DNA of 64,000 nucleotides from Acetoanaerobium noterae (GTDB lineage: Bacteria > Bacillota > Clostridia > Peptostreptococcales > Filifactoraceae): assembly GCF_900168025.1 (NCBI RefSeq), contig NZ_FUYN01000001.1, positions 372,001 to 436,000 of the forward strand, given 5' to 3'. The notes below the pieces were generated by a model, which was not told where the DNA came from, did no database searches, and worked only from the letters and a program-made list of their open reading frames with translations. Positions 18,563 to 28,146 of the stretch are shown piece after piece. Every line of letters begins with the position of its first letter. Position 1 is the first letter of the stretch. The translations under genes and the position numbers were made by a program.

Positions 18563-18919
18563 TTACTTTTGAACTCTTACGCCCTGGACATTGATATCGA
18601 TTTTACTTACCTTAAGTCCAGTTTGATTTTCTACATAATATTTAACTCTATCGATTATATTGTCTGCAACTACTGATATCTTAGTTCCATATTGAATAAT
18701 GACAAAGAGCTCAATACTAACAGTTTCCTCTGCAATGTCAACCTGTACTCCCTTACTTCCATTTGGACCTTGGAGAAGCTCTACAATTCCTGTAGATTTG
18801 TTTTTTGATGCCATTCCAACAAGACCATAACATTCCATTGCCGCTTGACTTGCTATTTTAGCAACTACTTCTTTATCTATATATACATTTCCTTTTTCAT
18901 TTGCTAAGATACCTGCCAT
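18563..18919 (-). CDS. yloU: Asp23/Gls24 family envelope-stress protein (YloU)
   Basis: Small protein of 118 residues with the Asp23 fold. It begins MAGILANEKGNVYIDKEVVAKIASQ and ends VSKIDINVQGVRVQK, both typical. Its role is unclear; relatives are membrane-associated and affect envelope stress. It is cotranscribed with fakA. Divergent from rpmB, an arrangement (rpmB, asp23, fakA, recG) conserved widely in Firmicutes. Confidence 0.93.
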   Translation of the reverse strand: MAGILANEKGNVYIDKEVVAKIASQAAMECYGLVGMASKNKSTGIVELLQGPNGSKGVQVDIAEETVSIELFVIIQYGTKISVVADNIIDRVKYYVENQTGLKVSKIDINVQGVRVQK

Positions 18920-19047
18920 TGATATACCTCCTTGTTCGCTGTGATATTATTTTATTTAGAATTTATTTATACCCTATTTTATTAAATTATCTCTTTTCAA
19001 AGTATATATGATATCAAGATTTTGTTCAAGTAAATTTAACCTTAGTA

Positions 19048-19077
19048 TTGCTTTTTGTAGGCTCTGTATGGTATCAT
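19048..19077 (+). promoter_or_regulatory. Possible promoter of rpmB
   Basis: TTGCTT (19048-19053), 18-bp spacer and TATCAT (19072-19077), about 50 bases before the rpmB start. Consensus match is only moderate. Confidence 0.4.
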
Positions 19078-19125
19078 AATATTTGTTTTCTATTAATCAT
19101 TCTGTTAAATAAGGAGGTTTTTGAA

Positions 19126-19317
19126 ATGGCAAGAGTTTGCGAGGTATGCGGAAAAGGCAAAGTAAGCGGCAATAATGTCAGCCATTCAAATCGTCATACA
19201 AAAAGAACTTGGTCTCCAAATCTGCGTAACGTTAAGGCAGTAGTTGAGGGAACTCCAAAGACAATAAAAGTATGTACAAGATGCTTACGTTCTGGAAAAG
19301 TACAAAGAGCTGTATAA
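19126..19317 (+). CDS. rpmB: Ribosomal protein L28
   Basis: Large-subunit ribosomal protein of 63 residues, [21 protein letters not shown] to VQRAV. It keeps the CxxC pairs (CEVC, CTRC) of the zinc-binding form. The upstream in-frame extension to 19048 has no SD; ATG 19126 follows AAGGAGG with proper spacing and matches the family start. Monocistronic, with its own terminator. Confidence 0.97.
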   Translation: MARVCEVCGKGKVSGNNVSHSNRHTKRTWSPNLRNVKAVVEGTPKTIKVCTRCLRSGKVQRAV

Positions 19318-19332
19318 CAACCAATGTACTTA

Positions 19333-19388
19333 AAAAAAGACTTGAATCTTTCTAATTAATTTAATTAAGAAGATTTCAAGTCTTTTTT
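19333..19388 (+). terminator. Terminator after rpmB
   Basis: Long stem (AAAAAGACTTGAATCTT against AAGATTTCAAGTCTTTTT, one bulged base) with T-run on the plus strand, 15 bases after the rpmB stop. Confidence 0.88.
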
Positions 19389-19497
19389 ATTGCAGATTTA
19401 TATTAAGCTATCTAAATAATCATTCTAATTGAACACCAATTTTTTAAATACATAAAATCATTGTTAATTAATTATAGGAATCTTAATTCATGCTAAA

Positions 19498-20145
19498 TTA
19501 TAATTCTGGGTTAGTTAAGATAGCAATAAGCTTCCCTATCTCTAGCTCTATTTCAGCTTCATCCTCAGATACTATGTTCGATATGCATCTAGTAGAGCCT
19601 AGCTCTAAATTATAATTATCAAGTGGATAAGCAAATCCTTTAAGAGTAATTCCATAAGCATTGTCCCCTAAAGTTATAAAGGATATGGTTCTACCCTTCT
19701 CATTTAAAATATTAGTTTTTCCTTTAGTAATGAGCCATGCCTTATTATTTTCATCTACAAGCTCTAGCTTAAGCCCTAGTTGCTGAGCATAATATAGCAT
19801 AAAAATATTACCTAACATGTGGTCTAATCTCTCACCTAGAAAACCCAGCATAGTAATATTTGAATAGCCCATGTCTTTTGCTAAATCTATTGCAAGCTCT
19901 GTATCTGTTTTATCTTTTTTCGCTGGAAATTTAATAAACACTGTTTTTTGAGTTTTATAATACTCTTCAACTTCACTCTTAATTGAATCTAAATCCCCTA
20001 CAATATAGTCTGGTACAATTCCCAATTCAAAGAGTCTGTTTGAAGCTCCATCAGCTGATATCAAAAGCTCATGCGAAGAAGCTGTTGCTTTATAAAACTC
20101 AGAAGTTTTCATATTTCCATTTACAAATATACAGCATTTTTTCAT
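19498..20145 (-). CDS. thiN: Thiamine pyrophosphokinase
   Basis: Converts thiamine to the cofactor thiamine diphosphate. 215 residues. Visible: SADGASNRLFELGIVPDYIVGDLDS (shown in part: DGASNRLFELG, IVGDLDSI), FPAKKDKTDTELAI with the Asp/Thr pair, and GFLGERLDHML. It is the last gene of the prkC-rsgA-rpe-thiN run, 3 bp after rpe. Confidence 0.94.
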   Translation of the reverse strand: MKKCCIFVNGNMKTSEFYKATASSHELLISADGASNRLFELGIVPDYIVGDLDSIKSEVEEYYKTQKTVFIKFPAKKDKTDTELAIDLAKDMGYSNITMLGFLGERLDHMLGNIFMLYYAQQLGLKLELVDENNKAWLITKGKTNILNEKGRTISFITLGDNAYGITLKGFAYPLDNYNLELGSTRCISNIVSEDEAEIELEIGKLIAILTNPEL

Positions 20146-20148
20146 AAT

Positions 20149-20805
20149 CTATACCACTGAATTTTCTCTAAACAATTTAACAGTTTGCTTTATGTCATTG
20201 CTGCCAAATATAGCAGATCCAGCAACTATTATATTTGCTCCTGCACTTACTACTTTCTTTACATTTTCAGGAGTAATTCCTCCATCAACCTGGATATCTA
20301 TATTCACGTTTTCTCTAAGACATAGTGATTTAAGCTCTTTTATTTTAGGTATCATAGATTCAATGAATTTTTGTCCCCCAAAACCAGGATTTACTGTCAT
20401 AATAAGAACCATGTCTATGTCATGAATTATATGCTTTATAGTTTCAATAGGCGTAGCAGGATTAAGTGCAACACCTGCTTTTTTCCCTAATGCTTTAATC
20501 GATTGTATGGTTCTGTGAAGATGAGTGCAAGCTTCTTGATGTACTACAATAAGATCAGCCCCAGCATCAGCAAAAGCCTCTATATATTTATCTGGATTTT
20601 CAATCATAAGATGCACATCAAAAACCATATCAATTTTGCCTTTAAGGGCACTTATAACTGGTGGTCCAATTGTAATGTTAGGGACAAAATGTCCATCCAT
20701 TACATCTATGTGTAAATATTCGCATCCAGCATCCTCAACAACCTTGATGTCACTTAAAAGGTTCGAAAAATCTGCTGATAGAATCGATGGTGCTAATTTA
20801 ATCAT
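20149..20805 (-). CDS. rpe: Ribulose-phosphate 3-epimerase
   Basis: Pentose-phosphate pathway enzyme that interconverts ribulose-5-P and xylulose-5-P. TIM barrel of 218 residues. Visible: LAPSILSADFSNL, HIDVMDGHFVPNITIGP (metal-binding His and Asp), MTVNPGFGGQKFI and IQVDGGITPENV with the second catalytic Asp. It starts 5 bp after the rsgA stop. Confidence 0.96.
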   Translation of the reverse strand: MIKLAPSILSADFSNLLSDIKVVEDAGCEYLHIDVMDGHFVPNITIGPPVISALKGKIDMVFDVHLMIENPDKYIEAFADAGADLIVVHQEACTHLHRTIQSIKALGKKAGVALNPATPIETIKHIIHDIDMVLIMTVNPGFGGQKFIESMIPKIKELKSLCLRENVNIDIQVDGGITPENVKKVVSAGANIIVAGSAIFGSNDIKQTVKLFRENSVV

Positions 20806-20810
20806 TGTAT

Positions 20811-21713
20811 TTAATACCTCCGTTTTTTATCACTTCTAATTTCCTTTAATAGCTGCAAGTAGCTTTCATATCGCTGGTTTGGTATTTCTTTATCTAAAAC
20901 AGCTTGCTTTACCTTGCATCCTGGCTCATTTTCATGTATACATTTAAATCCAAATTTACACTCATGGTCATATTCATGAAATTCTACAAAATATTCTTTT
21001 AGCTCAACCTCGTCAATCAAGTCCAAGTTCAATGAGCTAAACCCTGGAGTGTCAGCAACTAGTGCATTCTCCTCTAGTTCAATGAGCTGAGCATACCTTG
21101 TCGTATGTCTACCCCTTTGGAGTTTCTCACTTATCTGAGATGTTTTTAAGTTTAGCTTTGGATCGATTTTATTTAAGAGACTCGATTTACCTACACCTGA
21201 AGGGCCAGCTATTACTGTTATATTATCTTTAAACTCATCTTTTATCTTTTGAAAATCTAAATCATGCTTTACACTTGCAGAAATGACCTTATAACCTGCT
21301 CTTTCATAGATTTTTACATAATCCTCATATTTTCCTTCGGTATCTAAATCTACTTTATTAAAGCAAATAGTAATATCAAGTCTTTCTCTTTCTGCAAGTA
21401 CTATGAATCTGTCTATTAGTGAAAGATTTGGCTCAGGGCTTTTTACAGCAAAAATCAATAGAGCCTTCGTTACATTGGCAATAGGAGGTCTGAACAAATA
21501 GCTCGACCTCTCTTTTACACTTTCAATCATGCCTTTCTTTGTCACAGGGTCTACTACTGTCATTTCTACCACATCTCCTATGACTGGGCTTATGCTATCT
21601 TTTCTAAATATACCTCTCGCTCTACATTCATATACTTCATTATCTTCGTAGTTTTTAACATAATAAAAACTCGATAGACCTTTTATAATTCTTCCTGTTT
21701 CCATCCTCCACAT
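20811..21713 (-). CDS. rsgA: Ribosome small-subunit maturation GTPase RsgA
   Basis: Circularly permuted GTPase that checks late 30S maturation. Order: OB domain (about 1-75), GTPase with permuted motifs (FNKVDLD as G4 at about 119, GPSGVGKSSLLN as G1 at about 170, DTPGFSS as G3), then the zinc domain with Cys/His in CKFGFKCIHENEPGCKV. 300 residues. The start is uncertain: ATG 21713 has only a close GAGG; an ATG three codons on (21704) matches the usual MxxGRIIKG start. Follows prkC, as commonly seen. Confidence 0.95.
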   Translation of the reverse strand: MWRMETGRIIKGLSSFYYVKNYEDNEVYECRARGIFRKDSISPVIGDVVEMTVVDPVTKKGMIESVKERSSYLFRPPIANVTKALLIFAVKSPEPNLSLIDRFIVLAERERLDITICFNKVDLDTEGKYEDYVKIYERAGYKVISASVKHDLDFQKIKDEFKDNITVIAGPSGVGKSSLLNKIDPKLNLKTSQISEKLQRGRHTTRYAQLIELEENALVADTPGFSSLNLDLIDEVELKEYFVEFHEYDHECKFGFKCIHENEPGCKVKQAVLDKEIPNQRYESYLQLLKEIRSDKKRRY

Positions 21714-21725
21714 CTACCTCACTTT

Positions 21726-23693
21726 TTAAAAAGCTACTTGTTGTGTTGTATAATATTGACCATCTATATATATTTCATAGTCTTTAGTTTCGCCATTTTT
21801 ACCTATTATATCCACTATTAATATTCCATTTAAATCAGCTGGTCTAATTGTTTGGTTATATACTACAGCTCCTGTCGACAAATCCTTTATCTGAAGTGCA
21901 ACTGTTTCTTTTTCAGGAAGCATGATAGCCATGCTAGTTTTAATTGTTTGAGGCTGTTCTTCTTTTTCTAGTCTATTTATTACTAGATTAATTTCACTGC
22001 CTTTTTTTGCTTCAGTATCTGCCTTTGGAATTTGAGATAATACTACTCCATCCTTTTTAGATTTATCTTCGTTATAGCTTAGTTCTCCCACTTTAAAATT
22101 GCCTATATTGGCTTTTGCATCCTCTAAGGATTTGCCAACAAGAGATGGCACCATTTCAAGTATTTCTTCTGGTCCTCTGCTAACTTTCAGCTTAATAATA
22201 CTTCTTTCCTCTACGCTTTCTCCAGCGGCTGGCGATTGTGAAAGGATAATATCCTCTTCCTGATCAGTAAATTCATACTCTACAGCCTCCTGCAGATTTT
22301 TTGACTCAAGTAATTCTAGAGCCTCTGTAAGCTTCATCCCTTCAACACTAGGTACGCTTACAGTTTCTGCTAATGCTTTAGAGATAACAACCTTTATGGT
22401 CTCTCCTTCGTTTACTTTTACTCCCTCAGTTGGTTCTTGTTTAGAAATAGTTCCCTCTGCGTATTTGCTATTTGGTTCCTCAGATATCATTTCTACTTTA
22501 AGCCCTAGCTTTGTAGCCTCCTCTTCAGCTTCTTCAAGAGTTTTTCCAAGAAGTGAAGGTGTATCTATCTTATTCGATGAGAAAATGCCAAAGACATTCG
22601 ATGGTAGAAGCTCTCCTCCTGAAAATATAAATACAGTGGCTAAAAACACCAGTGAAGCTACCAAGGCAGCGATTATTGCAAAAATGGACATAGTCTTAGA
22701 ATGCTTTCGTTTAGGCTTTCTATCCGCTATTTTTGATTTTTTATTTGGTTTCATGTCAATTTCCTCGTCATCATAGTCTTCATCATAATCATCGGAAAAG
22801 TCAAGCTCTTGATGCCCAAAAAGTATTCTTTTAGTTTCAAAATCCTCTTCTCTTTCAATAAAATTATTTATAGGCTTCTTTTGCTCTAAGCTAGAAATAT
22901 CTGCAACTAGCTGCTCGACATTCTTGTATCTTCTATCTACATTACGTTGAGTCATTTTCAAAATAAGATTCTGAGCATCCTGTGATACGTTTGCAAAATC
23001 CTCTTCACCTAGCTCTACCTTACTGTGAATATGCTTTAAAGCAACATTTACAGGTGTTTCTCCGCTAAATGGAAGCTTTCCTGTAAGAAGCTCATATAGG
23101 ACTATTCCAAGTGAATATATATCACTTCTCTCATCCATATATCCCCCTCTTGCCTGCTCTGGAGAAAAATAATGAACTGAGCCCATAACTGCCCCTACGC
23201 TAGTAATTGTAGAGCTATTTACAGCCTTTGCAATTCCAAAATCTCCTACTTTAACCATATTGTCTTTAGTTATCATAATATTGTGTGGCTTGATATCTCT
23301 GTGGATAATTTTTTTACTATGGGCTTCTGATAAGGCTAAGGCTATCTGCTTTACGATATTAATAGCTCTTTGCTCTTCTAAAGCTCCTTCTTTTTTAATG
23401 AGCTCTTTTAAATTTATTCCATCTACATACTCCATTACTATGTAAGATATGCCATTGTCCTGACCTACATCATATACATTTATAATATTCGGATGATTAA
23501 GGCTAGCTGCCGCCTGAGCTTCATTTTTGAATTTGTTTACAAATTCTTCATCGGTTGAAAACTCATCCTTTAAAATTTTTACTGCAACTATGCGATTAAG
23601 TATCTGGCATCTAGCGGTATAAACATTTGCCATCCCGCCTTCTCCTATTTTTTCCATCAGCTGATATCTATTTCCTAAAACTTTATTATTCAC
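21726..23693 (-). CDS. prkC: PASTA-domain Ser/Thr protein kinase
   Basis: Membrane kinase that senses muropeptides through PASTA domains. Order: kinase domain with EKIGEGGMANVY (P-loop), HRDIKPHNIMIT (catalytic loop) and GDFGIAKA; acidic linker; one membrane helix (about 340-360); three PASTA repeats (starting near PSLLGKTLEEAEEEA, PSVEGMKLTEALE and PSLVGKSLEDAKA); and a C-terminal beta-rich tail. The frame is open to a GTG at 23729, which would overlap stp and lacks an SD. GTG 23693 gives MNNKVLGNRYQ, the normal PrkC start. Confidence 0.95.
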   Translation of the reverse strand: MNNKVLGNRYQLMEKIGEGGMANVYTARCQILNRIVAVKILKDEFSTDEEFVNKFKNEAQAAASLNHPNIINVYDVGQDNGISYIVMEYVDGINLKELIKKEGALEEQRAINIVKQIALALSEAHSKKIIHRDIKPHNIMITKDNMVKVGDFGIAKAVNSSTITSVGAVMGSVHYFSPEQARGGYMDERSDIYSLGIVLYELLTGKLPFSGETPVNVALKHIHSKVELGEEDFANVSQDAQNLILKMTQRNVDRRYKNVEQLVADISSLEQKKPINNFIEREEDFETKRILFGHQELDFSDDYDEDYDDEEIDMKPNKKSKIADRKPKRKHSKTMSIFAIIAALVASLVFLATVFIFSGGELLPSNVFGIFSSNKIDTPSLLGKTLEEAEEEATKLGLKVEMISEEPNSKYAEGTISKQEPTEGVKVNEGETIKVVISKALAETVSVPSVEGMKLTEALELLESKNLQEAVEYEFTDQEEDIILSQSPAAGESVEERSIIKLKVSRGPEEILEMVPSLVGKSLEDAKANIGNFKVGELSYNEDKSKKDGVVLSQIPKADTEAKKGSEINLVINRLEKEEQPQTIKTSMAIMLPEKETVALQIKDLSTGAVVYNQTIRPADLNGILIVDIIGKNGETKDYEIYIDGQYYTTQQVAF

Positions 23694-23715
23694 TGTTTCA
23701 CCATCTTTCACGATA

Positions 23716-24468
23716 TTATAGGATAACACAAACGATTGTTATATTATCTTTTCCACCTTTTTTATTAGCTAATTCCACAAGACTGTCACAACAATTTTGT
23801 GGATTGATGCAGGTTCTTAATATATTTTGAATCTCAGAATCATCTACCATATTGGTTAGTCCATCACTGCATAGGATAACCACATCTTTTTTTTGAAGCT
23901 CTTTCTGATAAAAATCTACTCTTACACTTTTGTCGGTCCCTACAGCTCTAGTGATTACATTTTTTTGAGGATGAGTTCTTGCATCTTCAGGCTTTATAAC
24001 TCCTTGCTTAACCAGCTCCTGTACATATGAATTGTCAACAGTGAGCTGATGCAAGGTATCCTCTCTAAACACATAAGCCCTACTATCTCCAACATTAGCT
24101 ACAATTAAGTTATTTGAATTTATAATAGCTGCTATTAGGGTAGTTCCCATACCAGCAAATTGTTCTTCTTTATTGGCCTTTTCATAAACGAGCTTGTTTG
24201 TTTCATAAAAAGCTCTTGATAGCATTATTTTTAAATCTCCTACGCCCTCGGCATTATCTTCTAAATGTCTAAAAACATAGGTTCTTAATTTATCAATAGC
24301 CATTTTACTGGCTACTTCCCCCTTGTTATGGCCACCCATTCCATCAGCCACAGCAAAAAAACCAGTCTCCTCACCTTGGATTATAAGAGTTTCTGCATGA
24401 CAATAATCTTCGTTAGTAGGTCTTTTCATTCCACAGTCAGTTATAAAAGAAAAATCCAAGTTTATCAC
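23716..24468 (-). CDS. stp: PP2C-family Ser/Thr phosphatase (Stp/PrpC)
   Basis: Metal-dependent phosphatase that opposes PrkC. 250 residues with the PP2C motifs in order: DCGMKRPTNEDY, VADGMGGHNKGE (metal Asp-Gly), GTTLIAAI, NVGDSRAYVF, LCSDGLTNMV and GGKDNITIVCV. Located directly upstream of prkC, so kinase and phosphatase are made together. It is 6 bp downstream of rlmN. Confidence 0.95.
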   Translation of the reverse strand: MINLDFSFITDCGMKRPTNEDYCHAETLIIQGEETGFFAVADGMGGHNKGEVASKMAIDKLRTYVFRHLEDNAEGVGDLKIMLSRAFYETNKLVYEKANKEEQFAGMGTTLIAAIINSNNLIVANVGDSRAYVFREDTLHQLTVDNSYVQELVKQGVIKPEDARTHPQKNVITRAVGTDKSVRVDFYQKELQKKDVVILCSDGLTNMVDDSEIQNILRTCINPQNCCDSLVELANKKGGKDNITIVCVIL

Positions 24469-24474
24469 CCTTTT

Positions 24475-25500
24475 CTAATCAACAATGCTTCGTCTTAGCT
24501 GGCCACACGCTCCATTTATATCTTTTCCCATCTCTCTTCTGACAGTTGCTTCTATGTGATTGCTTTTCAAAACACTAAGAAAAGCATTTATTGCAGCTTT
24601 GTCTGGCCTTTTGTATGTACGCTCTTCAACTGTATTTACTGGTATTAAATTTACATGGCACAGCATGCCTTTTAGTAGCTTCGATAATCTGTTTGCATCT
24701 TCGGTTGAGTCATTTACACCTTTTATAAGTGCATATTCAAAGGTAACTCGCCTTTTTGTAGTATTTGCATAATCTTTTGCTGCCTTAATAACCGAATCAA
24801 TAGGATAGGCATTTTCTACAGGCATAATGTTTTTTCTTTTTTCATGAGTGGTTTCATGAAGTGATATGGCTAAGTTTATTGGATATCCTAATTTTGCAAG
24901 TTCATTAATCTTAGGCACTACCCCACAAGTAGATATAGTTATATGTCTATATCCTATATTTAAAGAATCCTCTTGGTGAACTATATCTAAAAACTTAATA
25001 AGGTTATCAAAATTATCAAGTGGCTCTCCACTTCCCATCATTACAACATTAGATATACGTTCTTTTACATCATTATGAACAGCAAGAATTTGGCCTATCA
25101 TCTCTCCTGCAGTAAGGTTTCTAACTAGTCCATCTATAGTTGATGCACAAAAACTGCATCCCATTAAGCATCCCACTTGAGAGGATATGCAAATTGAAAG
25201 CCCATGCTTATATCTCATTAGCACTGCTTCTATAATATTTTTATCATCTAGCTGGAGCAAATATTTTCTAGTACCATCAAGTTCTGAAGTAAGCACCTTA
25301 TATACTGACACCTTAGAAATATATAAGTGCTCGTTTAACTTTTCCTTGAGTACTTTTGAGATATTTCCTATTTCATCAAAAGATGAAATTCCTTGAAATA
25401 GCTTCGGGTAAATTTGCTTAGCTCTGAATTTCTGTTCTCCAAGCTTAACAATTTCTTCCTCTAACTCACTAAAGGTTAGAGATAATGCATCTGATTTCAT
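24475..25500 (-). CDS. rlmN: Dual-specificity RNA methyltransferase RlmN
   Basis: Radical-SAM enzyme that makes 2-methyladenosine at 23S A2503 and tRNA A37. 341 residues. Visible: the 4Fe-4S motif CLMGCSFCAST (CxxxCxxC), GMGEPL-like GSGEPLDNFDN, the HITISTCG strand and the C-terminal Cys in GACGQLRR. N-terminal accessory domain (about 1-95) present. Placed between rsmB and stp. Confidence 0.95.
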   Translation of the reverse strand: MKSDALSLTFSELEEEIVKLGEQKFRAKQIYPKLFQGISSFDEIGNISKVLKEKLNEHLYISKVSVYKVLTSELDGTRKYLLQLDDKNIIEAVLMRYKHGLSICISSQVGCLMGCSFCASTIDGLVRNLTAGEMIGQILAVHNDVKERISNVVMMGSGEPLDNFDNLIKFLDIVHQEDSLNIGYRHITISTCGVVPKINELAKLGYPINLAISLHETTHEKRKNIMPVENAYPIDSVIKAAKDYANTTKRRVTFEYALIKGVNDSTEDANRLSKLLKGMLCHVNLIPVNTVEERTYKRPDKAAINAFLSVLKSNHIEATVRREMGKDINGACGQLRRSIVD

Positions 25501-25553
25501 AATTTACCTTTCTGTAACAAATTACCATTATTATATACTAACATATAAACATA

Positions 25554-26858
25554 TTATACTGATTTATTAATATCTTTTTTGAATTTTGCTATAAAAAATC
25601 CATCTGTATTGTGAATATGTGGGTAAAGCTCCTTTGGCTCTTCTTCTAAATAAAACTCTTTATTATTTTCTAAAAATTTATCCACTATTTCTATATTTTC
25701 TTTCTTCTCAAGCGTACAGGTGCTGTAAACAAGGCTTCCTGTATCCTTAAGATATTTTGAAGCATTTGATAAAATCTGATATTGAATTTCTGGTAGCTGG
25801 TTTACATCTTCATAAGACTTATATCTGATTTCTGGCTTTCTTCTTATTATACCAAAGCCGGAGCATGGTGCATCTACTAAAATTTTATCATATCTATTAG
25901 TCATCTCTTCATTAAAAACAGTAGCGTCCATAACTCTAGTATTTATAATGTCAATCCCAAGCTCAACTGCTCTTTTTTTAAGCATTTGAATTTTATGCTC
26001 AGATATATCCATAGAGTCAAGCTGACCTTTATTTTCCATTAGGTCCGCAATATAGAATGACTTTCCTCCTGGTGCACTGCAGATATCTAAAACAGTATCT
26101 CCTGGTAAAGGATTTAAGGCTTTTACAGCAAGCATTGAGGATAAGTCCTGAATAACAAAGCCTCCCTTTACAAACAATGGATTTGAGCCAATATTTTTCA
26201 TTCCACTAATTTCATACGCGCTATCTATTATATCATTTTTCTTTGAATATATATCTTGCTGTTCAAGATTTTCAAATAGCTCAGCTTCTGTGCTTCTTAA
26301 TTTATTAAGTCTAATAAACAAACTTGGTTTTTCTAGCATGCTACTTAATAATTGCCTAGTAAATTCTTCTTTGTAGATTTTCAAAAATCTTCTAGCTATA
26401 TACTCAGAAATTGAAAATTCTATAGATAGAGATTTTGCTTTATCTGAAATCTTGTCTGTGTATTCGGCCTTTCCTTCCTTTACTCTCTTTCTCATTACTG
26501 CATTGATAATCCCTGCACTTCTATTATCCACTTTTTTTATAAGCTTTACACTTTCATCTACTGATGCAAAATCAGAAACACTGTCCATAAATTCAAGCTG
26601 ATAAAAACCCATTTCTAAAACTGTTTTGGCTTGTTTGGATAGCTTACTTGCTCTCATATCAAGAAACTGCTCAATCTGATAATCCAAATAAATCAACCTA
26701 CTCAAAGTTCCATAAACAAGCTCAGTAACAAATCCCTTTTCTCTGTTATCGATAGTATTTTTATTAAAGGCTTTGTTGATTGAAATATTAGAATAAGCTT
26801 TGTTATACTTCACATCGTATATTATATCATATGCTATTTTTCTGGCATTATTGCTCAT
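25554..26858 (-). CDS. rsmB: 16S rRNA (cytosine967-C5)-methyltransferase
   Basis: Two-domain rRNA methyltransferase: N-terminal NusB-like RNA-binding domain (about 1-140; ARKIAYDIIYDV) and C-terminal SAM domain with DICSAPGGKSFYIADLM, the catalytic Cys in DAPCSGFGIIRRKPE and the second Cys in YSTCTLEKKENIEIV. An in-frame ATG ten codons upstream exists, but ATG 26858 has AAAGGAGC at good spacing. 434 residues. Confidence 0.95.
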   Translation of the reverse strand: MSNNARKIAYDIIYDVKYNKAYSNISINKAFNKNTIDNREKGFVTELVYGTLSRLIYLDYQIEQFLDMRASKLSKQAKTVLEMGFYQLEFMDSVSDFASVDESVKLIKKVDNRSAGIINAVMRKRVKEGKAEYTDKISDKAKSLSIEFSISEYIARRFLKIYKEEFTRQLLSSMLEKPSLFIRLNKLRSTEAELFENLEQQDIYSKKNDIIDSAYEISGMKNIGSNPLFVKGGFVIQDLSSMLAVKALNPLPGDTVLDICSAPGGKSFYIADLMENKGQLDSMDISEHKIQMLKKRAVELGIDIINTRVMDATVFNEEMTNRYDKILVDAPCSGFGIIRRKPEIRYKSYEDVNQLPEIQYQILSNASKYLKDTGSLVYSTCTLEKKENIEIVDKFLENNKEFYLEEEPKELYPHIHNTDGFFIAKFKKDINKSV

Positions 26859-26933
26859 AATTGCTCCTTTATGAATACAGTTACTCATTTTATAATTATA
26901 TTATCATATTCAAAACAAAGGACCAGCAAAACG

Positions 26934-27623
26934 CTAGTCCCTAGAACGCTCTCTTAATAATAGTAATCTAACAAGCTGAGCTACTGCTGTAGCTGTAGCT
27001 GCCACATAGGTAAGAGCTGCTGCATCTAAAACCTTTTTACTATGAGGAATCTCTTCTCTAGTTAGTACTCCAACAGACTCTAATTCATCTAGTGCTCTGC
27101 TGCTTGCATTAAACTCAACTGGTAAAGTTACAATTTGAAATACTACTGAACCTGTAAATAGTATAATCCCTATATCAATCAATCCAGTAAATGACAAGAA
27201 TAAACCTGCCAAAATAAACAACCAAGAAAGATTCGATGCAAAGTTTACAACAGGCACTATTGCATTTCTAAAACGAAGTGGAGCATAATCTCTTGCATGC
27301 TGGATAGCATGACCTACCTCATGAGCTGCTATAGCAGATGAAGAAATAGAATTACCTCTGTAAACCATATCAGAAAGTCTTAATACCCTAGTTCTTGGAT
27401 CATAGTGATCTGATAAGGTTCCTCTTATATGCTCAATTCTTACATCAGTAAGACCATTTCTATCTAAAATGGCTCTAGCCGCTTCTGCTCCAGTGTAGCC
27501 TTTTTGACTTGCTATCCTAACATATTTTTCGTATGTTGATTTAACTTTGCTTTGTGCATACATAGCTAATATTATAGCTGGAATCAGTACAATCATAGTA
27601 CTGTCAAAATAAGGATAATACAT
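26934..27623 (-). CDS. Membrane zinc metalloprotease, YugP family
   Basis: Integral membrane peptidase of 229 residues. The N-terminal helix (about 8-25) is followed by a cytosolic part with the zinc motif HEVGHAIQH (about 99-107), then two or three hydrophobic helices (about 118-165 and 200-222). The family (Zn_peptidase_2) has no firm substrate. It starts 1 bp after the DUF116 gene stop, so the two are translationally linked. This pairing beside fmt and rsmB is common in Clostridia. Confidence 0.88.
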   Translation of the reverse strand: MYYPYFDSTMIVLIPAIILAMYAQSKVKSTYEKYVRIASQKGYTGAEAARAILDRNGLTDVRIEHIRGTLSDHYDPRTRVLRLSDMVYRGNSISSSAIAAHEVGHAIQHARDYAPLRFRNAIVPVVNFASNLSWLFILAGLFLSFTGLIDIGIILFTGSVVFQIVTLPVEFNASSRALDELESVGVLTREEIPHSKKVLDAAALTYVAATATAVAQLVRLLLLRERSRD

Positions 27624-27624
27624 C

Positions 27625-28146
27625 CTAATCTCCTCCTAAATAAAACAATATTGCTTCTTCAAGTTTTTTTATATCTACCTTTGTATCTATACAAGGACCG
27701 TTTGGTCTATCATTCAAAATGCCTATTACATCCATTTCTCCGACGTCGACTATTCCACTAGTCAAATCTCTTTCACAGGCTACTGCTATTATTCCCTTTG
27801 GTCTTATATCCACTATTGCTCGCCTTGCAAGGGTTCCACCTGTAGCTACTACCACATTTACACCGTATTTTTCACAAACAGCAACAATCTCAGCTATATC
27901 ACATTTTTTACATCTTTTGCAGTTGTATATGTTTGTTGTGATTCTTATGTCACAGCTTTGAAGCTGAAGGCAATGAGGTAACAGCACTAGAATTTCATTT
28001 GGCTTTAAATGAAATTGCTTACTTCTTGTTTTTTTATTGCTCATATCTATCATTTTTTTTCTTAGCTGATTTTTATCTATACCTAGCAAATCAACAGTTC
28101 CTTCTAAAAGAGGATAAGCTTTTTTCAAAAACTTACTCATAGCCAA
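27625..28146 (-). CDS. DUF116 domain protein
   Basis: Cysteine-rich protein of 173 residues. Visible Cys in LLPHCLQLQSCDIRI, YNCKRCKKCDIAEI and VACERDL suggest a metal or iron-sulphur site. The segment VNVVVATGGTLARRAIVDI is typical of the family. Function unknown. It overlaps the fmt stop by 14 bp and is followed by the YugP-type protease. Confidence 0.85.
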   Translation of the reverse strand: MAMSKFLKKAYPLLEGTVDLLGIDKNQLRKKMIDMSNKKTRSKQFHLKPNEILVLLPHCLQLQSCDIRITTNIYNCKRCKKCDIAEIVAVCEKYGVNVVVATGGTLARRAIVDIRPKGIIAVACERDLTSGIVDVGEMDVIGILNDRPNGPCIDTKVDIKKLEEAILFYLGGD